Assembly: GCA_030605705.1 (NCBI GenBank)
Contig: JAUWHU010000582.1
Location: forward strand, 1-12,941
DNA from: Thermoflexia bacterium
GTDB taxonomy: Bacteria; Chloroflexota; Anaerolineae; B4-G1; SLSP01
Direction: 5' to 3'
Length of the DNA: 12,941 bases
Part shown: positions 6,243-10,421 of the stretch, in pieces
How the letters are laid out: every line of letters starts with the position of its first letter
Position numbering within the stretch: the stretch's first letter is position 1
The notes under the pieces: model-generated
What the model was told of the DNA's origin: nothing
Seen by the model: the letters and a program-made list of their open reading frames with translations, nothing else
The model's database searches: none
Translations under genes and position numbers: made by a program

Positions 6243-6458
6243 AAACCATCTTCTGCCATACGTGCCGGTTGATCTCTAACCACTCCGGATGTTCCTTCAA
6301 CACAGCCAGCACCTCCCGCCAGGAAAAAAGCAGCGTAAAAGGGATAGTCGCCAGGAGCAAAGTTCGCCTGGGCCATGAGAGTGTCGCGCAAGGCCAATAT
6401 TCCACATTGCCCAGCACGACGCTCGCCACCGGCAGAACAGATGATAGCAGCAACATGC
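6243..6458 (-). repeat. X1: copy of the unidentified element, fused to a truncated HEPN gene
   Basis: Read on the minus strand: LPVASVVLGN, then (after a one-base loss relative to X2) ILALRDTLMAQ, then FSWREVLAVLKEHPEWLEIN and RHVWQKMV. It replaces the body of the HEPN gene starting at 6558. The chimeric frame stays open to 6190, so a 122-aa fusion could be made. A short tail related to this element (NRRVQQKML and stop) also ends the sugar-dehydrogenase fragment at 7865. Confidence 0.65.
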
Positions 6459-6558
6459 ATCCCGCGCGTATCAGGTCATTTTCTGCAGGGACTGCGCGGG
6501 CTTCCGTAAGCCTTTTCTGGGCAGCGGCAAAGTCTGCTATAATTTTTTTAGCCTTCAT
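6459..6558 (-). pseudogene. Truncated HEPN-type nucleotidyltransferase substrate-binding protein (HI0074-like)
   Basis: The first 33-34 residues (ADFAAAQKRLTEARAVP, then ENDLIRAGC) match the N-terminus of the HI0074-type HEPN family (PF08780). This family normally continues with an F-E-x-x-x-E-L-x-W-K helix and an R-N-x-x-x-H-x-Y motif. Here the sequence switches abruptly to repeat X1, and no frame resumes the family. The ATG overlaps the end of the MNT gene by 11 bases, as in intact pairs. The module therefore keeps its nucleotidyltransferase but has lost its toxin-like partner. Confidence 0.75.
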
Positions 6559-6853
6559 AAAGCGTCTCCGTTGTTCTCAGTGCCTCGCGGCGAAAAGCGG
6601 GCGTAACACGATTCAAATCAACCCAGTCAATGGTATAGAGCGTATCTATAGCCGCAAGAATATCGTCGATGCGATAGAATGTTGCCAGTGGAATAGGACG
6701 GTCACCAATAATGCCCACGTCAAAGTCAGAGCGAGAACGGGCGCGTCCGGACGCACGGGACCCAAAAAGGACCACCTTGTATCCTTCAAGATCGCCGCCG
6801 ATTTTTTGTAGTTGCTCTTGTATTTCCAACTTGATGACTTGTTCTCGGTTCAC
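6548..6853 (-). CDS. MNT-type nucleotidyltransferase (HI0073-like)
   Basis: A 101-aa minimal nucleotidyltransferase. GS-x10-D-x-D is intact: VVLFGSRASGRARSRSDFDVG, with GS 31-32, D43 and D45. DWVDLNR supplies the third acid near residues 76-79. The start is GTG 6851-6853 with GAGAGGA upstream. Its HEPN partner is truncated (6459-6558), leaving an orphan antitoxin-type enzyme. An exact TATAAT on the minus strand at 7086-7091 might be a -10 box for it, although I see no matching -35. Confidence 0.85.
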   Translation of the reverse strand: MNREQVIKLEIQEQLQKIGGDLEGYKVVLFGSRASGRARSRSDFDVGIIGDRPIPLATFYRIDDILAAIDTLYTIDWVDLNRVTPAFRREALRTTETLYEG

Positions 6854-6875
6854 AAGTTATCCTCTCACTGCTCCC

Positions 6876-7003
6876 GGTCTGGCTCGCCAGACCTGTCCCT
6901 AAAGCGCTACCCGGCAAGCTTGCCCGGTGGTTAAAACCACGGGCTACCATTACGAAGTCGCCCTACGGCGACTATTAGCAATGGTAGCCGCGACTTCAGT
7001 CGC
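6876..7003. repeat. Cluster of inverted repeats (intergenic hairpin element)
   Basis: Several palindromes are packed together. GGTCTGGC/GCCAGACC lies at 6876-6893. GGCAAGCTTGCC is an exact 12-bp palindrome at 6913-6924. GCCCGGTGGTT pairs with AACCACGGGC at 6922-6944. GGCTACCATT (6942-6951) pairs with AATGGTAGCC (6980-6989), enclosing AGTCGCC/GGCGACT (6956-6973). GCGACT/AGTCGC lies at 6990-7003. It looks like a dispersed structured intergenic repeat. No gene is seen in 6854-7140. Confidence 0.8.
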
Positions 7004-7140
7004 CAAGCTAAAATTACTGACAACCGCTCAAATCGGAGTTGACAGAACACTAGCCTCCTGACATTCTTTCGATTTGAGCTACCTTATTATATCCTATCAC
7101 TACCTATGCAGGACTACCAAGTCGCCTAAACCCGAACCCA

Positions 7141-7497
7141 TCACGTTAATACTACCGCCTCTTTCACAGCTTGTCTAATAAAATGGTTGTTTTGGGCCAA
7201 CATACGATCAATTTCCGCCTGGGTATAGGGAAACACATCCACACCCAGTGGCAACCCCACCGGCAGATAGTGCGGAATACGGTCCATGAACGACTGGCTA
7301 GCCGAGGATAGAATCACCAACAGGTCAGCGTCGCTGCCGGGCACGGCTTCCCCGCGCGCCAGCGAACCAAATAACAACACCTCTTCAATCTCTGGATGAC
7401 GCGCTTTCATCTGTCGAGCGGCGGCTTTAAGTTTCTCTATCAAGCTCCGCGAGTCCAGCCAATATATCCTCACAGAAGTGGATGATGGCTTGAGCAT
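7141..7497 (-). CDS. MNT-type nucleotidyltransferase (antitoxin)
   Basis: A 118-aa minimal nucleotidyltransferase with GS-x10-D-x-D complete: LLFGSLARGEAVPGSDADLL, GS at 44-45, D56 and D58. A third acid is at D87 in LGVDVFPY. I chose ATG 7495-7497 because GGAG lies 8 bases upstream; the open frame is longer, and a GTG at 7473 is possible. It overlaps the upstream HEPN gene by about 70 bases. Here HEPN precedes MNT, the reverse of the pair at 2663-3404. Confidence 0.82.
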   Translation of the reverse strand: MLKPSSTSVRIYWLDSRSLIEKLKAAARQMKARHPEIEEVLLFGSLARGEAVPGSDADLLVILSSASQSFMDRIPHYLPVGLPLGVDVFPYTQAEIDRMLAQNNHFIRQAVKEAVVLT

Positions 7498-7843
7498 CTT
7501 GAATGCTCCTTTCCGCCTCGGGGCAGGTATAATAATCCATCGGTGCGCCGCGCTCAAACCCGTTGGGATAACGAGTAGTAATGTAATGCTTGTCTAACGC
7601 CTTGCCCTGATCCACCAACGTTTCCGGCGGACGATGTATCTCGGGCAAATTCGTCAGCAGCATTGTCACCGAGTGTCCCCAGGCGACAGCGCCCAACCGT
7701 TGATAGACAGCCTTGACGGCTTTTTCAGCTCCCTGTTGAGCGGCAAAACAACTCCATTCGTAATCCTCATCCTTCGCAGCGTTACGGGCGTGAGCCAGGT
7801 CTCGTTTGGCTTGCCGTAACCAGTCGGCATGTCGTTCTGGCAT
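7427..7843 (-). CDS. HEPN domain protein (toxin partner of MNT)
   Basis: A 138-aa helical HEPN protein (PF05168). Characteristic pieces are DWLRQAKRDLAHARNA, then CFAAQQGAEKAVKAVYQ (the conserved QQ-AEKA-KA helix), GHSVTMLL, and HYITTRYPNGF with the invariant R-Y-P near residue 91. As in the other PF05168 copy here, the strict R-x4-6-H motif is not seen. The ATG (7841-7843) lies 21 bases after the stop of the broken sugar-dehydrogenase N-terminus, so the module begins exactly at the break. Confidence 0.85.
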   Translation of the reverse strand: MPERHADWLRQAKRDLAHARNAAKDEDYEWSCFAAQQGAEKAVKAVYQRLGAVAWGHSVTMLLTNLPEIHRPPETLVDQGKALDKHYITTRYPNGFERGAPMDYYTCPEAERSIQDAQAIIHFCEDILAGLAELDRET

Positions 7844-7864
7844 TATGTACCTTCCTATAAATTC

Positions 7865-8045
7865 TCAGAGCATCTTTTGCTGCACGCGCCGGTTGACGGC
7901 CTGCACCTTGCGCTCGTCGAGGTCAATCCCTACCACCTGGAAGCCCGCTTCGGCGAAGGTGACGGCCAGGGGTAAGCCCACGTAGCCCAGACCGATGATG
8001 CCTACGACGGCGTCACGACTTTCGATTTTTTTCGATAAGGTTCAT
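7865..8045 (-). pseudogene. N-terminal fragment of UDP-sugar dehydrogenase, frameshifted
   Basis: Encodes the NAD-binding start of a UDP-sugar dehydrogenase: VVGIIGLGYVGLPLAVTFAE (the GxGxxG loop), then AGFQVVGIDLDERKVQAVN. After VN the family sequence stops and is replaced by RRVQQKML and a stop codon, a tail resembling the ends of X1 and X2. The natural ATG (8043-8045, AAGGA upstream) reads MNLIEK but goes out of frame in a run of seven A. Six A would restore MNLIEKIESRDAVVG. So the piece is both frameshifted and truncated. The C-terminal domain is 5.3 kb downstream (2120-2545). Confidence 0.88.
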
Positions 8046-8061
8046 GTTTTTCCTTTTTGCC

Positions 8062-8141
8062 ACGAATTATACGAACCACAGATTTGTAACCACGGATTAC
8101 ACAGATTTTCACGGATTATTTTATCTGTGTAATCAGTGCGC
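8062..8141 (-). repeat. P-repeat copy upstream of the sugar-dehydrogenase fragment
   Basis: Contains ACCACAGATTTGTA, ACCACGGATTACACAG, TTTTCACGG and TTATCTGTGTAA. It is contiguous with the 25-bp array that follows. Confidence 0.75.
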
Positions 8142-8281
8142 AGTGTGGGCAGGCAGTGCTCACCGTAGTGTGGGCAGGCAGTGCTCACCGTAGTGTGGGC
8201 AGGCAGTGCTCACCGCAGTGTGGGCAGGCAGTGCTCACCGCAGTGTGGGCAGGCAGTGCTCACCGCAGTGTGGGCAGGCAG
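8142..8281. repeat. 25-bp tandem repeat, about 5.6 copies
   Basis: The unit is AGTGTGGGCAGGCAGTGCTC plus ACCG[TC], starting at 8142, 8167, 8192, 8217, 8242 and (partial) 8267. Copies are identical except for one T/C position. The unit equals the tail segment of the P-repeat, so this is a local expansion of that tail. Because 25 is not a multiple of 3, all plus frames read the same peptide in rotation. Confidence 0.95.
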
Positions 8282-8319
8282 GATGATCATCAATGCACCC
8301 AGCAGGGAAGCCAACGAGG

Positions 8320-8610
8320 TCACCCAACCACCTCTCGGCGGAGTCCCAGCCAGCTCTCCAGCATCTCTCCAGCGACCTTCCAGTCCAGCCAGTCGTCTTC
8401 CTCTTGCATGATAGCCCGCTCATGCAGATACTCCGTAAACTGTTCGTATCGCATCCCGTACTTGCGTTCAAAGCGAGTCAATTCTCGTTGGAGAGCGCTT
8501 AGCTGTCGCAGGATATATTCCCATAGCAGTGCTCGAACAGCCTTTTCCTCTGTAGCAAAGACTTTTCTCCTGATCAGAAGCTCTATCACGGCACTTACCG
8601 TAGTGCTCAT
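8320..8610 (-). CDS. Orphan antitoxin-like protein, paralog of 1002-1355
   Basis: A 96-aa helical protein. It begins MSTTVSAVIELLIRRKVFAT, EEKAVRALLWEYILRQ, then LTRFERKYGMRYEQFTEYL and EEDDWLDWKVAGEML. The last two blocks follow the same pattern as the TumE partner at 1002-1355. The start is ATG 8608-8610 with AGGAGG upstream. Immediately after the stop the sequence runs into the 25-bp repeats, and no TumE-like or other toxin frame follows. The toxin therefore appears lost. The function is inferred only from the paralog. Confidence 0.65.
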   Translation of the reverse strand: MSTTVSAVIELLIRRKVFATEEKAVRALLWEYILRQLSALQRELTRFERKYGMRYEQFTEYLHERAIMQEEDDWLDWKVAGEMLESWLGLRREVVG

Positions 8611-8660
8611 CGTTTCCTGTCCTCCTGTATCCTTTCCTTATGCCTCATAAGGATTTTTCC

Positions 8661-9089
8661 CTATCGCCCGCACCACAAATCCCGCTCTTTGCCACGAATT
8701 GTGGTTAGCTTTAGCTGCTCCATCCCCCATCGCAAGAACGCCATCGCATCCTCGTATTCCCGCGCCGCCAGCGAGACGAACTCGGCGCGCCGTGCCCGGT
8801 CGCGACAAAAAATCGCACGACCCGAAACCGCTTCAAAGCGAGTGACTGGCGAAGCGCGATTTAACGTGACCAGATCGATATCCTCAATTTGCATGGCCTC
8901 TTGCAGATCAGCCCGCAACGTCGCCAGCGTGTCCAACGTTGGCGGTCGCCTGAAGAGCACTCCCACGTCTAAATCGGAACTTGAGCGCACGCAGCCCTCT
9001 TGAGCTGAGCCAAATACCCAGGCCGCCACGACCTGCGGCGTCTGCTCAAGCGCCCTCTTCAGTGCAACCCAATTCACCTTGCTGCACAT
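8661..9089 (-). CDS. mntA: MntA-type nucleotidyltransferase (antitoxin)
   Basis: A 142-aa MNT protein. The signature is VFGSAQEGCVRSSSDLDVGV: GS 27-28, ten residues, D39, D41, then EDIDLVTLN with the third acid near residue 70-72. In HepT-MntA systems this enzyme adds AMP to a Tyr of HepT and so blocks its RNase activity. The start ATG 9087-9089 lies within the end of hepT (44-base overlap); a GTG four codons downstream is an alternative. The C-terminal extension (about residues 95-142) is longer than in the other MNT copies here. Confidence 0.88.
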   Translation of the reverse strand: MCSKVNWVALKRALEQTPQVVAAWVFGSAQEGCVRSSSDLDVGVLFRRPPTLDTLATLRADLQEAMQIEDIDLVTLNRASPVTRFEAVSGRAIFCRDRARRAEFVSLAAREYEDAMAFLRWGMEQLKLTTIRGKERDLWCGR

Positions 9090-9486
9090 ATTTCAAAATC
9101 TCCTCGCGGAACTGCTCAAAATCCACCAGATATTGATTCACCATATTAGCCAATACGGCAACATCCACCTGCTCGTACCGATGTACCACGAAATTGCGGA
9201 ATTGCACCATCTTGCGGTACGCCTCATCTGGCGAGATAATTCCCAGGCTGATGCAACGTTGCACCGCCTCGGAGCCAGTCGTGGCCGGGGTTTGCCCCCG
9301 CAAGGAGAGCAACCGCTGGCAGACGTCAACCACGATCTCCACCAACACCTGCAAATCACGCTCCACCGCCCGACGTGTACGCCAGTCAGATTCCAACTGC
9401 GCCACAGTCACTCGTCCCAGAGAACGCAACTCAATCGACACTTGATCAAGGGCCTGCAACTTCCGTAGTATCACCCCGTTAATCAT
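9046..9486 (-). CDS. hepT: HepT-type HEPN ribonuclease toxin (DUF86)
   Basis: A 146-aa DUF86/HepT protein. The motif R-x4-H-x-Y is perfect: RNFVVHRY, R97, H102, Y104. R and H form the RNase site and Y is the known AMPylation target of MntA. Other family marks are the N-terminal helix and SEAVQRCISLGIISPDEAYR, followed by KMVQFRN. The start ATG 9484-9486 has GGAGGAG about 8 bases upstream. Of all HEPN genes in this window it has the most complete active site, and with the adjacent mntA it should be a functional pair. Confidence 0.92.
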   Translation of the reverse strand: MINGVILRKLQALDQVSIELRSLGRVTVAQLESDWRTRRAVERDLQVLVEIVVDVCQRLLSLRGQTPATTGSEAVQRCISLGIISPDEAYRKMVQFRNFVVHRYEQVDVAVLANMVNQYLVDFEQFREEILKYVQQGELGCTEEGA

Positions 9487-9643
9487 TGATCACACTCCTC
9501 CATCTGGGACAGTCGAAATCAAGAAGATACCCACCGATTACACAAATTTCACGGATTAACAGACCAAACAAAAGAATCTGTCTAACTTGTGTTAAATCGC
9601 ACTGTGGTAAAAGTGACACATCTGCTTCCAAAAGCTCTAAGCC
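9487..9643. other. Intergenic region with a decayed P-repeat
   Basis: Holds one degenerate P-repeat (9531-9558: CCACCGATTACACAAATTTC, then ACGGATT) upstream of hepT. The last ten bases (CTCTAAGCCC, 9635-9644) are the left flank of the IS110 remnant. No gene seen. Confidence 0.6.
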
Positions 9644-9652
9644 CTATTAGTG

Positions 9653-9658
9653 TATACT
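9653..9658 (+). promoter_or_regulatory. Possible -10 box for the IS110 left-end RNA
   Basis: TATACT lies about 8-12 bases from the left end of the element, and no matching -35 is seen in the flank. In IS110-type elements the -35 can be supplied by the right end when the ends join in the circle, which would fit. Weak on its own. Confidence 0.4.
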
Positions 9659-9664
9659 TGTAGC

Positions 9665-9865
9665 AGGATGCCAACGGAGTAGAATAGTGAGAGTGTTAAA
9701 GCCCACACAGCCACTCCGTCGGCGGCCCGCCTGGGAATAAAGACTCTCTTAGCCCAGCACTACGAGTGCTAGACGGGGACCGTCTCCCAGGCGTACTGGG
9801 GCTATCTGCTGAAAGTACGTTGCACTGCGAGTGCCATAATAGGGCAGCAAAGCACCAGTTGCAGC
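9665..9865 (+). ncRNA. Candidate bridge RNA (seekRNA) of the IS110 remnant
   Basis: Three structures in order. A 5' stem-loop: ACGGAGT (9674-9680) / ACTCCGT (9713-9719). A target-type loop: CGCCTGGGA (9728-9736) / TCCCAGGCG (9785-9793), enclosing a hairpin AGCACT-ACG-AGTGCT (9756-9770) with open strands at 9737-9755 and 9771-9784. A donor-type loop: ACTGG (9795-9799) / CCAGT (9855-9859), then TGCTG (9807-9811) / CAGCA (9845-9849), enclosing GCACT-GCG-AGTGC (9822-9834). The open strand 9837-9845 (TAATAGGGC) is complementary to 9641-9649 at the element's own end. 9746-9755 (CTCTTAGCCC) matches the left flank 9635-9644 at 9 of 10 positions. This is the published bridge-RNA plan for IS110 elements. 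Expression is not shown by the sequence. Confidence 0.75.
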
Positions 9866-9909
9866 CGCTGGAACAGGCGTTGTCGATCATACGAAAGGAG
9901 AACACGACT

Positions 9910-10008
9910 ATGTTACTCATCGGCATTGATCAGAGCCCCCAAGAACACCTTGTTTGTATCATGGATGTCAATGGTTGTCAATTGGCGCGCTTGGCCCTGC
10001 CCCACCAG
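9910..10008 (+). pseudogene. IS110-family transposase, N-terminal 33 codons only
   Basis: Reads MLLIGIDQSPQEHLVCIMDV, NGCQLARLALPHQ. This is the start of the RuvC-like DEDD domain, with the first catalytic Asp in GID and the usual H-x-V pair a few residues on. AGGAG lies 8 bases before the ATG. After PHQ the family similarity ends and the frame runs into the reverse strand of a PIN and antitoxin gene. No catalytic Ser domain (Tnp_20) remains, so it cannot move by itself. Confidence 0.8.
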
Positions 10009-10038
10009 GACGTTCGCGTCAATGACCGCTATTGCCAT
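10000..10038 (-). pseudogene. PIN-domain (VapC-type) toxin, first 13 codons only
   Basis: ATG at 10036-10038 reads MAIAVIDANVLVG, the typical opening of a PIN ribonuclease including the first catalytic Asp (D7). The sequence then passes into the IS110 transposase. The start overlaps the antitoxin gene by 20 bases, as in intact pairs. The toxin is therefore destroyed, leaving the antitoxin alone. Confidence 0.78.
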
Positions 10039-10255
10039 TGTATAGCGCCTCCGTGTCGGCCAGAGCATTGCCTCCCAACGAGACCAGTCCCGTCAGTGCG
10101 TACAATCTACTGGCCGGCACTGTTCGCAACTCTGGCTCCCGCAAAGTCTGTAACCTGCCCAACAACTCTGCGCGTCGCCGTGGAGATAGCTGACGAAAAG
10201 CCTTCACCAATTTCGCCTCAGGCAATTCCAATTCCAGTGAGATAACAGCCGACAT
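10019..10255 (-). CDS. Antitoxin of a PIN-domain TA pair (toxin truncated)
   Basis: A 78-aa protein of the short antitoxin type found before PIN toxins. It has an N-terminal strand (AVISLELELPEAKLVKAFRQ), helices with a basic stretch (SPRRRAELLGRLQTL), and the ending LTGLVSLGGNALADTEALYN, whose L-G-G-[ND]-A-x-x-D-x-E-x-L-Y pattern I associate with this class. The start is ATG 10253-10255 with GGAGG close upstream. Its last 20 bases overlap the start of the PIN fragment. With the toxin gone it is an orphan. Confidence 0.72.
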   Translation of the reverse strand: MSAVISLELELPEAKLVKAFRQLSPRRRAELLGRLQTLREPELRTVPASRLYALTGLVSLGGNALADTEALYNGNSGH

Positions 10256-10276
10256 GATTCCCCTCCTCCCTCATAT

Positions 10277-10398
10277 TCAAACAACGGGGCAGCACAGCGA
10301 CAGTTCGTAAGCCAGACCCAAGAATTCGCTACGCCTTCATCGTCACGTCAATTATAACATACGGCCAGCTCTTTGTACAGAAAATCCACTCTCCCCAT
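10277..10398 (-). pseudogene. Remnant of a second GxxExxY gene
   Basis: From ATG 10396-10398: MGRVDFLYKELA. After a frameshift it reads YVIIDVTMKA, a stop, then RILGSG, and after an internal deletion LAYELSL. The intact family has LYK-L-YAIIGAAMEVHRILGPG ... LAYEL-L in the same order; compare the copy at 146-517. It carries at least one frameshift, one stop and one deletion. It lies between the epimerase gene and the PIN antitoxin. Confidence 0.72.
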
Positions 10399-10421
10399 CT
10401 GCAACTCGATGTCAGCTGTGG

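Larger units (their letters stand above)
9644..10008 (+). mobile_element. IS110-family insertion sequence, left-end remnant
   Basis: Consists of a left end of about 265 bases without coding, then the first 33 codons of an IS110-type transposase; everything beyond is lost. There are no terminal inverted repeats, as expected for IS110. The left boundary is placed within CCCT (9642-9645), where the putative donor guide of the encoded RNA pairs. The right junction falls inside a PIN-domain gene on the opposite strand. It is the only transposon-related sequence I find here, and the only plus-strand coding sequence. Confidence 0.75.

Noticed and set aside
7039..7068. Plus-strand TTGACA as a promoter
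   Set aside because: No acceptable -10 at the right distance and no plus-strand gene follows.
8142..8281. CRISPR-like array
   Set aside because: Units are directly adjacent with no spacers, and no cas genes are present.
9766..10245. 159-codon plus-strand open frame as a complete transposase
   Set aside because: Only codons from 9910 to 10008 resemble IS110. Upstream it reads the RNA region and downstream the antisense of the PIN antitoxin.
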